From Erinaceus europaeus (Eukaryota > Chordata > Mammalia > Eulipotyphla > Erinaceidae): a stretch of DNA of 64,000 nt. The translations under genes and the position numbers were made by a program. Positions 20,280 through 31,849 of this stretch are shown here, piece by piece. Under the pieces are notes generated by a model. It was not told the DNA's origin. It worked only from the letters and a program-made list of their open reading frames with translations, and ran no database searches. Where the stretch lies: positions 111,121,593-111,185,592 of the forward strand of contig NC_080171.1 of NCBI RefSeq assembly GCF_950295315.1, read 5' to 3'. Numbering within the stretch: position 1 is the stretch's first letter; each line of letters starts with the position of its first letter.

Positions 20280-22660
20280 AAATTAAAAATGAAAGTCTGC
20301 TTTGAGGTGATGCAGACCTCATTGAAAAACAAATGCTAACTGACTCCCAATCTAAAATTGATCCTGAGGAGAAAGGTGAAGTTGGTGGCTGTACAGGAGT
20401 GGGGACACTCGTTGGGGCACAGGGAAGTTTATATTTCTGTCTTGTTACTGGAGGAAACTGGTGGCCAAGATGACAGTTAGAACCCTGTGCAGAGACTCTC
20501 TGTTCACCAGGACACATGTGGACCAGACCCCCTAAATTTAGGAATCCCAGATGCTGCGGTCCCTGCCTTACCCGCCACAGGCAGAGTTCCTGATTGTTTG
20601 TCTCAGAGGATGTTTTGGACAGGGGTTTTGACTTTAGTTTTGCAGAAGGTTCATCTTGGATAGTAACACCAGAGTTGATTGATGGCCCAGGCCACACTGC
20701 CTTCTCTGAGGTGCAGGCCAGGCTGTGGCTTCAGTCAACGGCAGCAGGACGCCAGCTGAGATGCTGCGGATCCCACAGGCGGTGCCTGATTTCCGGCAGA
20801 TGTCCCAGATACCAGACAGGAGAGCCCACCACAAAAATGGTTGCGTAAAAAAGGCCTGCTCAGTGTGACCTGCCAGCCAAAGGACAATGACACCCCTCCT
20901 GGCATGTGGGAAGATCCAGGCAGTTCTGAGCTCACACCTGGGAGTATCAGTTCCTATGGGATAGCAGGCCTTGACTGGTCAGGCAGAATCTTATTACAAG
21001 GATCCTCTGCAGTGTCCTCCCTGACATAAAAGGAATAAACTGAGGCTGGCTGTCCCTTTCTCTCCCTTGCACTTCAAGTACGATGCTAACAGGAGGCACT
21101 TGGAAATAACGTTGGAGTTGACAACCAAGAACTTCAACCACAACTATCCACTGTGTGCCCAGTACTTGTACCTATCCCTGTTGAGTGGGGACCCCAGGCT
21201 GCAGGACCTAGTATGGGAAGGCTCACATTCAGGCGTCAGGTGCAGGAGCTTTCAGAATGAACACACAAAAAAAGCTAGTTGATTATTATATAGAGTGTCG
21301 ATTATTCCTAAAGTCCAGGAGATCAAACCCAGGACAATGAAAGCACGAGGGAGTGGAACAGGAAGAGTTGTATGAAGAACCCAGGATGCTGCCTGAAGCA
21401 GGCAGGTTAGGAGCACTTATGCAGAAAGAGGGTCTGGGGGAGAAAGCCAGGCTTCCTTCAACCTTTCCTGACTTCAGCTTTCCTCATCAAAGATGCGGAC
21501 ACGGAGGCTCAGTGGCTCCATACCTAAGAGACCCAGTCTGGGAGTTGAATCAGGTCTCTGAGGTTCCTTTACAAAAAAAACAAAAGAACTTTGTTCTTGC
21601 AAATGAAGGAAGCCAGATGACTTTGAAAATCACATGAATAGGCCTCATGCTTGTTAAGTATAAAAATTGCCCCAAACCCCCAAGTAGCCCCCTCCCCATC
21701 AGGCCAGTTTTAGTCAGGATGTCCTGAGTTTTCTTCCTGCTTCTCCCTGAGGTCTTCCACTCGTACTCCCCACCATCTTGCACCATCCTGGCTTCCTCCA
21801 AGATGCCTTCTGTTCACTCCCTACCATTCCCTCAGACCTCCTTCTGCACTATTTGAATGGGCTGTTTAGTGAACAGCTGACTAATTCTCCCATTGGAGGT
21901 GAGTTCACTGGCACTCAGATCTATAGCTGGCCTCCCCCTCTACAAATTCATCAATGAAATGGGCAGGGCCAACTAAATAGGAAACAAGCTGAAGGACTGA
22001 ATGCCTGATGGAGTTGTCAGTCTTAGCTTGGAATACCAGCATTGAGAGGATGTCCCTAAAACCAGGTGTTAGGCATGAGGCAGCCAACAGAGTGTTTGAC
22101 CCTCTCTTCTTCAGCTGGGAGGAGCTGCCATATTTGTCGAGAGATTGTATGTGATGTAGACAGTCACTTTGAAACTCATCAGCAGTGTGAATGAATGGTC
22201 ATGGGCATAACCAGTCCTCTGTGCTCAGGGCTCTGAAGATGTCCAAATCTGCCAAGTGTTTACTCTGCCTTCCTGGTAGAGTATTAGTTAAGAGAGAATA
22301 AAGTCTGAAAATACCTTGCAAAGTTATAACTGTACATCCAGGAATTCAAACTTGTGAGGCACTGAGTTGTGACCCAGGATCAGGAAGATCACAGCAGTTC
22401 AGTGCTCAGAGGTCTTCCTCAGGATGGAGTGTTTGTAATGTGCTCATGGACTTACAGCTCCTTTGGGGGATGGCTAGTTCCCACACACAGGCTAAGAACA
22501 GTTTCTGTATGGTAGTCACTGAATAGACACATCTTAAATAAGCATTGAATGGCATTGTCCTTAAGAAGCAAAATATTGTGTGACATGACAGGAGTAACAG
22601 TGTATGTGGATCAGGTGGAGAACTGTTATTAATAATATAGGAACCTGAAAAGTATCAGAA
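20280..22660. other. Unassigned 2.4 kb, partly GC-richer
   Basis: Low in repeats for this window. 20350-21250 is richer in G and C than its surroundings. A 200-codon open frame runs on the minus strand over 20095-20697 but shows no known domain, and it reads through the duplicated hairpin arm. A consensus-like splice donor (ggag|gtgagt) lies at 21895-21904. I cannot support a gene. Confidence 0.4.
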
Positions 22661-22667
22661 TTTCTTT

Positions 22668-23425
22668 TAAAAAATTTTTATTTATAAAAAGGAAACACTG
22701 ACAAAACCCACAGGATAAGAGGGGTACAACTCCACACAATTCCCACCACCAGAACTCTGTATCTCATCCCCTCGCCTGATAGCTTTCCTATTCTTTATCC
22801 TTCTGGGATTATGGACCCAAGGTCATTATAGAGTGCAGAAGGTGGAAAGTCTGACTTCTGTAATTGCTTCCCCACTGAACATGGGTGTTGGCAGGTTGAT
22901 CCATATTTGCACCCTATCTCTCTCTTTCCCTAGTGAGGCAGGGCTCTGGGAAAGTAGGGCTCCAGGACACAGTGGTGGGGTTGTCTGTCCAGGGAAGTCC
23001 GGTTGGCATCATGGTAGCATCTGGAACCTGGTGACTGAAAAAAAGAGTTAACATATAAAGCCAAACAAATTATTGACTAATCATGAACTTAAAGGCTGAA
23101 ATATTGCAGATGAAGATTTGGGGTCTGCATTTTATAGGTAGTTAGTAGGCTTGTTTTAGTTGTATTCCAAAGAGCCCATGACTATACTATATAGTTTTGT
23201 TTTGGATCCATCTTGGATCCATCTGATATGCAGGTGGATCCAAGTCATTGAGGAGATGATGTCACAGCTGGAAAAAGGACAAGGAAGCTGGATCAGGGAA
23301 GAGAGTAGCTCCCAAATATGGGAAAGGGGTGTTGACTGTAAACTCCATAGACTTGATCTGGGGCCCATATTCAGTTTAGGAGCCTATGTATCCTTGTAGG
23401 TCTCTGCTTACATTCTGAGGTCATG
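22668..23425 (-). mobile_element. R3 copy, 760 bp
   Basis: Begins at the left with ttttatttataaaaaggaaac and ends at the right around cttacattctgaggtcatg. Includes ctctctttccctagtgaggc, ttgactaatcatgaactt and tctggggcccatattcag, all shared in order with the 52975 copy. Confidence 0.9.
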
Positions 23426-23439
23426 AGTCATGTGAACAT

Positions 23440-23668
23440 GTCTTTTTATAAAAAAAAATTACTTATTATCTTTATTGGACAGAGACAGCCAGAAATTGAG
23501 AGGGAAGGGGGTGCTAGAGAGGGAGAGAGACAGAGAAACACCTGCAACACTACTTCACCAGCTGCAAAGATTGTCCACTGCAGGTGGGGACCAGGGGCTT
23601 GAACCTGGGTCCTTGTGCATTGTAACATGTGCACTCAACCAGGTGATGTGCGCCACCACCCGGTGCCC
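23440..23668 (-). mobile_element. SINE-C copy
   Basis: Tail complement at the left, ttggacagagacagccag, acctgcaacactacttcacc, caggtggggaccaggggc, ttgaacctgggtcc, and a head gcactcaaccaggtg with a short extra gatgtg before cgccaccaccc. Confidence 0.9.
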
Positions 23669-24037
23669 TCAGTATTTCTTATTTTGACTTAACAGTCCCA
23701 CAAGAAATATTTTACCTCTTTCTCTTTAAGGTGACAAAATAAACTTCTGAGAGGAAAGGGGTCACAGTTCATTGAGGGAGATTCTCCTATAGCCTTTATC
23801 CCCTGGTCTCTAATCTAAAGCTTCTTCTGTATCTGTGTATACTGTGTCTGTAGTATCCTTAAAGCTGTTGGTGCAGAGAGCTTATGTTGTATAGAGCCCA
23901 GTTGGGAGATGACACTGGGATTCCCAAGAACATTGTTCTAGCAGTTACAAGTTGGAATTGCTGTGGGACACCCAACCTGGCTGCACATGGAGTAGTGTTC
24001 AAAACTAAGGCATTAACCCCTTCCTCAGGTCCCTTAA
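23669..24037. other. Unassigned
   Basis: Nothing recognised. Confidence 0.4.
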
Positions 24038-24270
24038 CTTTTTTTTTAAATTACATTCCTTATTTATTTTCATTTATATTGGATAGAGACAGAGAGAAGT
24101 TAAGAGGGACAAGGAAATGGATACTGTGTGTCGAAATGGAGACAGAAAGATACTTACAACACCACTTCATGCTCATGAAGCTTTTCCCCTGCAGGTGGGG
24201 ACCAGGTGTTCACAGGGTCTTGTGAATGATAACATATGCACTCAAGCAGATGTGCCACCACCTGGTCCCT
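24038..24270 (-). mobile_element. SINE-C copy, diverged
   Basis: atattggatagagacagaga, ttacaacaccacttcatgc, cccctgcaggtggggacc, and head atgcactcaagcagatgtgcc. Confidence 0.85.
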
Positions 24271-24289
24271 CTAAAATCCTTTATTTTAA

Positions 24290-24658
24290 GAAATGTATTT
24301 ATTTATTTGGCTACGGAAGAAGGGCAAACGCTAGAAGAAGAAGAATTTATTTATTTTGCCACCAGTGTTATCACTATGGCTTGGTGCCGGCACTACAAAT
24401 CCACTGTGGATATGACCATTTTTTCCTTTTTTTTCTTCTTTCTATTTTATTGAATAGGACAGAGAGAAATTGAGAGAGAGAAAGAGAGAGAATGAGAATG
24501 AGGAGATAGAGGAGGAGAAAGGTAGACACAGACCAGCTTTATCACTTGTGAAGCATCCCCCCCCCCCCCCGTACGTTGGGAGTGGGGACTCAAACCCAGG
24601 TCCTTGTATTATGATAATGTGTGCACGGAACCTGGTGCACCACTGCACCTCCCCCCCC
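24290..24658 (-). mobile_element. SINE-A/C copy, long form
   Basis: attttgccaccagtgttatc and cactacaaatccactgtgg (3' extension), gaataggacagagagaaatt, a purine expansion, a C-run at 24558-24572, and head cacggaacctggtgcaccac. Its T-rich tail complement was the target of a 36-bp GAA-family insertion. Confidence 0.85.
24309..24344 (+). mobile_element. GAA-family repeat, 36-bp copy
   Basis: ggctacggaagaagggcaaa then cgctagaagaagaaga, the same 3' end seen at 27745-27788 and 50824-50853. Flanked by atttatttattt at 24297-24308 and 24345-24356. Because the target is low complexity, the duplication is suggestive, not proof. Confidence 0.6.
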
Positions 24659-24731
24659 CAGATCCATTAAATAAAAAGGACAGAACTCCTGATTCTAAGA
24701 CGGCATTGCTATCCATAGAAAGTAATCTCTG

Positions 24732-25024
24732 GGAGTTGGGCGGTAGCGTAGTGAGTTAAGCACACATGGTGGGAAGCGCAAGGACTGGAGTAAGGATCCG
24801 GGTTCAAGCCCCCAGCTCCCCACCTGCAGGGGAGTTGTTTCACAAGCGGTGAGGCAGGTCTGCAGGTGTCTATCTTTCTCTCCCCCTCTCTGTCTTCCCC
24901 TCCTCTATCCATTTCTCTCTGTCCTATCCTACAACGATGACAACAACAATAGCAATAGTAACTACAACAGTAAAAAACAAGGGCAATAAAAGGGAAAATA
25001 AATAAATAAATATAAAAAAAAAAG
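24732..25024 (+). mobile_element. SINE-A, short form, 15-bp target duplication
   Basis: Head gcgtagtgagttaagcacac, B-box-like gggttcaagcccc, full body and A-rich tail. Perfect agaaagtaatctctg at 24717-24731 and 25025-25039. Confidence 0.95.
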
Positions 25025-25066
25025 AGAAAGTAATCTCTGTGTCCCCACTGTTGACAAGACAGTTTT

Positions 25067-25385
25067 GTGGGTTTTTTTTTTTTTGCCTCCAGGGTTATTG
25101 CTGGGCTCCATGCTTGCACTATGAATCCACTGTTCCTGGAGGCCATTTTTCCCATTTTATTGACCTTGTTGTAGTTGTTATTATTGTCATATCTGTCATT
25201 GTTGTTGGATAGGACAGAAAGAAATCGAGAGGGGGGGAAGACAAGAAGAGGAGAGAAAGATAGACACCTGCAGACCTGCTTCACCACTTGTGAGGCGACC
25301 CCCTGTAGGTGGGGAGCCAGGGGCTCGAACCCGGATAGCTTTGCACCATGTGCGCTTAACCCACTGCACTACCACCCAGCTCCCA
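25067..25385 (-). mobile_element. SINE-A, long form
   Basis: T-run, gcctccagggttattgctgg, ctgttcctggaggccatt, body, and head gcgcttaacccactgcacta. Flanking repeats acaagacagtttt (25054-25066) and acaagacagcttt differ at one base. Confidence 0.95.
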
Positions 25386-25398
25386 ACAAGACAGCTTT

Positions 25399-25986
25399 CT
25401 AACTGCAGTCACTGCCCCACACACCACAGCAGAATTCTTCCCGATGGGAACTGATCTGAAGTGCTCCGACAAATGCCTGAAATGCAGGTGGAGATGGAAA
25501 GACAGAAGTCCTGTGCTTTCACAACCCTTGTTGCACTACACAATATTTTAGTACAAACTATACTTGATTTTCCCTTTAAAAAGAGACTATTCTTGATCTT
25601 TAACAGCTCACGAAAATGCAGTAAAGATCCCTTTGATGATGTCTCCTTGCGAAAGTGCTGTCTGTATGAAGGATTATTATTCATTTGCTGAAAACTGTGT
25701 TAGGTAGGATGAGTGCCAGTTTCCTTGGCATTGCAGTGTGTTATTCTTGGCTCCTCTTTTATTGCCCACACAGTCCCCTTTTCTCAAAGGGTTGAGTTCT
25801 GGTGGCCCCAGTTGCTCACACAGGTGATCTTGTTCACAAAGGTGATGATACTTAACACATCGGGAGAAGTACCGGTGTGGAACCAAACATTATGCTCTTT
25901 TGCACCTTTTTTTCCCCAACCTCCTGGTATTGCAAAGATTCCTACTCACTGCCTCCAGCTTTTTCAAACTTTATTTTCTTCTTCTT
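25399..25986. other. Unassigned
   Basis: No element or gene recognised. Confidence 0.4.
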
Positions 25987-26137
25987 AAAAGCTTACTTGT
26001 GTACTACATGAGAGTGAGACAGACCCACAGGAAGAAACGAGCGCACTGTTCTTTCATATCTGGTGCCAGGGATCAAACTTGGGTTCTCACACACTGGAGA
26101 AACTCTGCTTTACCCACTGAGTCACCTCCCTGGCTGC
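25987..26137 (-). mobile_element. Older tRNA-derived SINE (D-like)
   Basis: The minus strand has a tRNA-like head ggtgactcagtgggtaaagc and a B-box-like gtttgatccctgg, then an adenine-poor body. More diverged than the other SINE-D copies. Confidence 0.7.
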
Positions 26138-26619
26138 AGTTGTTTCTCCCATGACAAAACCCAGGAGCATAGCTTTCTGACTTATCATGGAAACAGCAGA
26201 GGTAAACAGTTTTTCTGGGCAACTGTCTGACTTTATTTTAGTGAGAGAGCTTCACAGTTGCCATGGGAGAAAACAAACATGTTAATGATGCCACTTCTGC
26301 TTTTTGTTTCTTAAACTGCAACATAAGTTGATATTTGAATTCTAATTTCTGATAGGATCTCCCCCCCCCCCCCCCCCCCGCCGAGGAATGTAGGACTCTA
26401 CAATTCTATATTGTTCTTACACCTCTTTTCAACTGCTTTGGGTAGTGGTTGTTAGCCTGTCTGGACAGTGTTACCTTCTGGGATTTAAAGCTATTCACAC
26501 TGATGTCTGTTCTGGATATGCAAATGCTGGTTCTGGGCATGCGCAACGGCAAAGTTTCTCAGGAATTCTGAAGTGCAGACAATGTTGGACACTGCCAGAT
26601 ATTTTTTTCTTTTACATAC
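26138..26619. other. Unassigned; C-run at 26360-26378
   Basis: A homopolymer of about 18 cytosines. Otherwise nothing recognised. Confidence 0.45.
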
Positions 26620-27330
26620 ATTTTTTTAAATTAGTGATTGAATATTGGTTTACAAAATTACAAGATAACAGGGATACAATTCCACACCATTCCCACCACC
26701 AGAGTTCTGTGTCCCCATTTCCTTCATTGGAAGCTATAGTGGTTCTCCTAAGGTCACAGATATGGTTTAACTATTATTTCTATATCTATCTATCTATATA
26801 CCCATTTTTCCTATGGTTCTGCCTTTTCTTCCTTTCTAGGTCACATGTACACTTATCACTCCTTCTGAATGTCTTTTCTTTTTTCCTCTTCTCTCTCTGG
26901 GTTCTCTAGTCATCTTCCCCTAACATTTCTTCCCCTCTGGGAGTATGAATCAAAAAAAATTTTTTTTGTTTGTTTCTTTAAAAAAAGTTTTAAATTATAT
27001 TCCTTCATTGGATAGAGACAGTCAGAAATCAAGAGGGAAGGGGGAGATAGAGAGGGAGAGAGACAGAGACACAACTGTAGCACTGCTTCACCACCTGCAA
27101 AACTTTCCTCCTGCAGGGTCTTGAACCTGGGTTTTTCTGCATTGTGTGCTCAACCAGGTGTGCCACCACCCTTCCCCTGGACCAAAATTCTTTTTTGAGG
27201 TGTAGAAGGTGGGAATTTTGGTTTCTATAATTGCTCCTCTGCTGGGCATGGGCATTACTGCTATATTTTTAATACTTCCACCATCATATATTTCTGAAGG
27301 TGCATTAGGTGTGAGGGGTCCTGTTCTCAT
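26620..27330 (-). mobile_element. L1/R3-related 3'-end repeat split by a SINE
   Basis: tttacaaaattacaagataa, cattcccaccaccagagttc and ctctgggagtatgaatcaa read as a reverse-complement 3' end related to, but diverged from, R3 and L1 tails. It resumes after the SINE with gtgtagaaggtgggaatttt and ttgctcctctgctgggcatg, which parallels the order in R3. Confidence 0.6.
26975..27178 (-). mobile_element. SINE-C nested in the 3'-end repeat
   Basis: ttggatagagacagtcagaa, gtagcactgcttcaccacc, a shortened cctgcagg region and head gtgctcaaccaggtgtgccac. Confidence 0.85.
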
Positions 27331-27599
27331 TTTATCTTCTTTAGTCTGCAACAATAGAATTTCAATGCCTTAAGCTTTTGAATGTTTCAAGTTCTGGGTC
27401 TGCCTAGATTCATCAGAAAATGGAGAAAAGTCAAAAGTACCAATACTTTAAAGATTGCTAGTGGCCAGTTAGCTAGATTTAACCTGCTATCAGATTGTAG
27501 CTGCATTTTTAGCTTACTTTGACCTATTAAGAAAAGATGGTTTTTCAAGTGGTGAGGGTAGTTGTGTGATTATTCTTTTGACCTGTCTTCTTAGGCATG

Positions 27600-27788
27600 C
27601 ATTGGATCGACCTTCTCGTGGTGCATCCCGTGAGTCCCCATTTATTGGGGAAACTGACGATCCTTCCTAGCCGACTGAATCCACATGGATCCCAGTCACT
27701 TTCAAAGCCAGCAACAAGCAGACATCAGGCTCAACCTGACACTGTTGACTGGCTACAGAAGAAGGGCAAACACTAGAAGAAGAAGAAG
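27600..27788 (+). mobile_element. GAA-family repeat, longest copy
   Basis: About 190 bp ending in ctgttgactggctacagaag, aagggcaaacactagaagaa and (gaa)n. Upstream it carries gagtccccatttattggggaaactgac, not seen in the two shorter copies. This fits a family with variable 5' truncation. I see no tRNA boxes and no coding frame. Confidence 0.6.
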
Positions 27789-28039
27789 TCAAATGTTAGC
27801 TCTCATATGAGGAAACTGACAGGAGGCATTGGTGGTGGGAGGTGTAGGGGTTGGAGACAGAGCCTAAGGAGACAGGCTTGGGGCTGATTTATCTTTATCA
27901 TGACCCCAAGGCCTTTTCAGGGTCAGGCTACTTATCTCTCCAGGAGAAAGAAAAAATTCTAGGAGAGGGCTTAGTTACAGACCTTTTCAGAGATGTCTTG
28001 TTTTCTCACTTCAAAACCATATTCTTGAAGGCTGGTTGG

Positions 28040-28212
28040 TAGTTCATCTGGTATCATGTAACATTATTATGTACAAAGATCCAGGTTCAAGCCCCCAGTC
28101 CCTACCTGCAGGGTAAAAGCTTCAGGAATGATGGATCAGTGCTACAGGTGTCCCTCTGCTCTGCTTTTCTTTTCCTCTATTTCTGTCTCTTACCTTTATC
28201 AAAAAAAAAAAA

Positions 28213-28244
<32 letters not shown>

Positions 28245-28245
28245 G
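28040..28245 (+). mobile_element. SINE-C copy with A-run and (GAA)n tail
   Basis: gtatcatgtaacattattatg, B-box-like ggttcaagcccc, gtccctacctgcagggtaaa, CT body, A22 at about 28200-28221, then gaagaagaag. Confidence 0.85.
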
Positions 28246-28412
28246 AAAAAAGGGAGGAATAGTCTCCCAAATAATGGATTCATGTAGGCCCCAAGCCCAG
28301 TAATTACCCTGTGACAAAAACAAGCAAGCAAGCAAGAAAGCAAACAACACATTCTCCAAGATCAATGGCTGATTCTTGTTCCTGTTGTTAACTCACCAAG
28401 TCAACATTTTTT

Positions 28413-29360
28413 TTCAGATATTTATTAAAGAACAGTTTCAAGTTCATAGCAAAAATGAGCAAAAGGTATAGAGACTCCAGATGCAGCCCTCCATACTTTC
28501 CCATTATCAACATCTCTACCAGAGGGTGTGTGTGCTGCAATGGATAGACCTGCACCTGTGCAACAGAATCACCCAAAGTTTACAGTTTAGATTAGGGTTC
28601 ACTCTTGACATTGAATGTCCTCTGCATTTGGACACTTGTACAGAGCAGTATGCATTCATCAGTAAAGTCCCATATAAAGTATCTTCTCTACATAAAAGTT
28701 CTCTAACTCCACCTGTTCATTGCCTGACCCTAGCCTACTCCCAAACTACCACAAGTATTGGAAGTTATTGCTCTTTTTTTGACTCTGTAGTGTCACCCTT
28801 TTCAGAATGTAGGGTCCTTAGAATCCTACCGCATGAAACCTTGACAGATTGACTCCTTTGACTTGATGATATGTCTTTCCTCCCTGACTTTTCACAGTTT
28901 TGGTAATTCACTTATATTTATTGCTGGACATGGTTCCATATTCTGTTTGACATATTGTTTTACCAATCACCCACTGAAGGGTATCTTAGTTGTTTCCAAC
29001 TTTAGGCTATCATGAATAGAACTACTATAAACATACATGTGCAGATATTAATCTGATAGAAGTTTAAATAAGTACTAAGGAGTATAGTTTCTGGGCTTTC
29101 TGGTAGAAATACATTTTGTTTGTTAAGAAATTGAACTGCCAGGGTAAGGGTAGATAGCATAGTGGTTATGCAATGAGACTCTCATGTCTGAGGTTCCAAA
29201 GTCCCAGGTTCAATCCTCTGCACCACCATAAGCCAGAGCTGAGCAGTGCTCTGATAAAAACAAACAAAAGCAAATAAATAAATGAATAAATAAAAGAAGA
29301 AATTGAACTGATGAATGAGAGTTCCCAGTGTTGATTTTTAATGCACCTGTAGTCAAATAA
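28413..29360 (-). mobile_element. Old L1M (L1MB-like) 3' end split by SINE-B
   Basis: Plus strand follows the recalled L1M 3'UTR reverse complement: tttattaaagaacagtttca, cattatcaacatctctacc, attagggttcactcttgaca, then ORF2-end blocks (cacccactgaagggtatctt, catgaatagaactactataa). It continues past the SINE with gatgaatgagagttcccagt. Confidence 0.75.
29139..29296 (+). mobile_element. SINE-B, 14-bp target duplication in L1M
   Basis: gggtagatagcatagtggtt, ctctcatgtctgaggttcc, caccataagccagagctg, then an A-rich tail. Perfect aagaaattgaactg at 29125-29138 and 29297-29310. Confidence 0.95.
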
Positions 29361-29588
29361 TCAAAACTTTATGTCACACTGTGCCCCCTTTCCTACTTCT
29401 AAATGCTGAGAGAATTCTGCAGGGATAAGGAAGTCAGAGAAAACTGACTGAGAATTTATGGGTTGGACAATGTGATAATCCCTTCCTTAAGGGCAGCTTT
29501 ATTCTTACATTATTTTGATACTTATCGGACCAAGGCAGAGTCTTATAAATACCTTCATGCTGATAAGGACCCCATACTTTGGAGTCTT

Positions 29589-29652
29589 TGCACTAGGAAT
29601 CACCATGACTGACAGTATTCTGCACTAGGAATCACCATGACTGACAGTATTC
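29589..29652. repeat. Exact 32-bp tandem duplication
   Basis: Two identical 32-bp units (29589-29620 and 29621-29652) each begin tgcactaggaatcaccatg. No mismatch between them, so the duplication is recent. Confidence 0.95.
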
Positions 29653-29670
29653 TCTCTCCTTATTACCATA

Positions 29671-29671
<1 letters not shown>

Positions 29672-29714
<43 letters not shown>
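29672..29714. repeat. (AC)n microsatellite
   Basis: About 21 ac units. Confidence 0.97.
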
Positions 29715-29716
<2 letters not shown>

Positions 29717-30010
29717 CTGATTGCATTTCTCTGCCATTTTCTGGGCAAAGGTGGAATTAGGCATGCTTATCGTAAACCCCCAGCTCCATATGCTCACTTT
29801 TCTCCATCATAAACACGCATCATTTCCCCAACAAAGTCATAAGTAGGTAATGATTGTTGCATTGTCCTAACTCGGCCTATTGCCAGGCTCTCTCTCTCTT
29901 TGGAATGTTCTCCATAGCCTGTGTTGAGCAGATTTGATTTCCATTTTGCAAGTTGTTTCCTGGTTAGTAATGTCTTTCTTTTCTAATTGTTCATGAGATA
30001 TCCTTTTGTT
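29715..30010. other. Unassigned
   Basis: Nothing recognised. Confidence 0.4.
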
Positions 30011-30262
30011 TGTTTGTTTGTCACCAGAGTTTATGCCTGTGTGATTCTATTGTCCTTGGCAGACTTATTTTTAAATTCCAGATAGAGAGAGACAGGGACA
30101 GGAAAAGAGAGAGAGAGGCAGAGAGAAAATGAGGGCAACATAGCAGATCTTCACTGTCCATCCAGCTTTCCCTTGCATCAAACACAGTGCTCCCATGTGG
30201 TGCCTGGGGCTTGAACCCTCTTCGTGCGTAGCAAAGTGTGTATTCTACCTAGTCTCTTGTGT
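30011..30262 (-). mobile_element. Older tRNA-derived SINE
   Basis: gtttgtcaccagagtttatg at the left, agatagagagagacagggac body, and a diverged head with ggggcttgaaccctcttcg. Same overall order as SINE-C, but many changes. Confidence 0.6.
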
Positions 30263-30367
30263 GATCTTTGGATACCATAACAAAAAGTCCATTTAGTTTG
30301 CACCAGAACTGATCACCTTTCTGCTTAAATCAGCATAAGAAAGGCTCAAAAGAAAAAGGAGGTGTAG

Positions 30368-30679
30368 GGAGTCTGGCACTAGCGCAGCGGGTTAAGCGCA
30401 GGTGATGCAAAGCGCAAAGACCCACATAAGGATCCCGGTTCCAGCCCCCGGCTGGCTTCCCACATTCAGGGGAGTCGCTTCACAGTCAGTGAAGCAGGTG
30501 TGCAGGTGTCTATCATTCTTTCCCCCTCTCTGTCTTCTCCTTTCTCTCTCCATTTCTCTCTGTCCTATCCAACAATGACGACATCAGTAACAATAATAAC
30601 TACAATAGAAAAACAACAAGGGCAACAAAAGGAAAAAGAAAGAAAGAAAGGGAGAAAGAAAGAAAGGAAGGAAGGAAGA
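30368..30679 (+). mobile_element. SINE-A, short form, (GAAA)n tail
   Basis: Head gcgcagcgggttaagcgcag is intact and CpG-rich. An extra ggctt sits in the cccacattcaggggagtcg region. Flanking repeats aagaaaaaggaggtgtag (30350-30367) and aagaaaaaggaggtatag (30680-30697) differ at one base. Confidence 0.95.
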
Positions 30680-30699
30680 AAGAAAAAGGAGGTATAGTA

Positions 30700-31848
30700 T
30701 ATTAGTAGATATAAATTACTTTGATCTCCCTTTTTGATCTTATGTGCCAGTAACTGAAACAACTAGGACCAGAAAACGAATAACAGTTCTGTGGTATTTC
30801 ATGCTGTCAATTTTCTAGAACTTGTATAGTCCCCACATTGTTGGTGATGGCAGATGAAGCCCCCAATGGCACTGATCTGTCTCTTCTTCTGTCTCCATGG
30901 TGTTGGAACATACATACAGAAATGATGCGTTAACCATCAATGTCCAGTCTTTATGGATCCATGTAAAAGGAGAGAGGCCACATTATAAAGTGAGAATGCA
31001 TATGTTTTGACATATACACACTAGTCTTCACAGCAGAGGTATCCCAGTGTTGAGTCATTCTGTATCTCTTGCCCACCAGTTCCATCACACACACCTAATC
31101 TGTACTGTGAATACAGTGCCTGCTGTGAAGGGAATAGATCAGTTCAAGTTCAGGCATAAACCCTGCAGCAGAGGACACCTCATTCTGGAGCAGACTCTGT
31201 AAGGTGAATAGTCCAGGCCACACACACCCGGCTGGCAGAATGGTGGTGTTACCTGGAGCAGATGATACCCTGGGTCTGAAAACTACATTTCTTTTTTCCT
31301 AGCACTTTTTTTAGACCTGGAAACTGTTGACTTCCAGAAAGTCTATAGCTTTGCACCCACTGGTGGCTTTTTTTTTCTTAACAATACGCTATTTCTCCAA
31401 TCTCTCCTTTTACATCGTACAGTGAGGAAACCATGGTCATAGTGACACACTCATTGTCCTTTCTGATAATAGTTCTGTGGTTGTACAGATGTACTCAGGA
31501 GATTCTAGAATTCCTTGAAACTCAGTCACTAAGCAAGTGAGTATTCATGGCATGGAACTTGGTATAATAAACTGCTCAAGACAAAATGTGACTTGGATAA
31601 ATTCGTGTACATACAAGTGAAGTGCTAATTATAATGCCTCCTTTTTTTTATCCATTCATGAAGTTTTCCTAAGTACTTCTAATTTAAAATTTGTACAAAG
31701 TAATTAAAATTATCAAGATATGTGCTTGCAGTAAATAGTCATAATCACACCTTGCAAGTCGCCTTGCAATTTATTTTCCCTACATTATCAGAGGACACTG
31801 ATAATGATGCAGTAAGTTTTTACTTTTCTGTTTTTTGGCACTTGGGAG
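30700..31848. other. Unassigned 1.1 kb
   Basis: No element recognised with confidence. Confidence 0.4.
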
Positions 31849-31849
31849 A

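Noticed and set aside
20095..20697. 200-codon minus-strand frame as a gene
   Set aside because: It runs through the duplicated hairpin arm, has no recognisable domain and sits in a stretch with no other gene signals.
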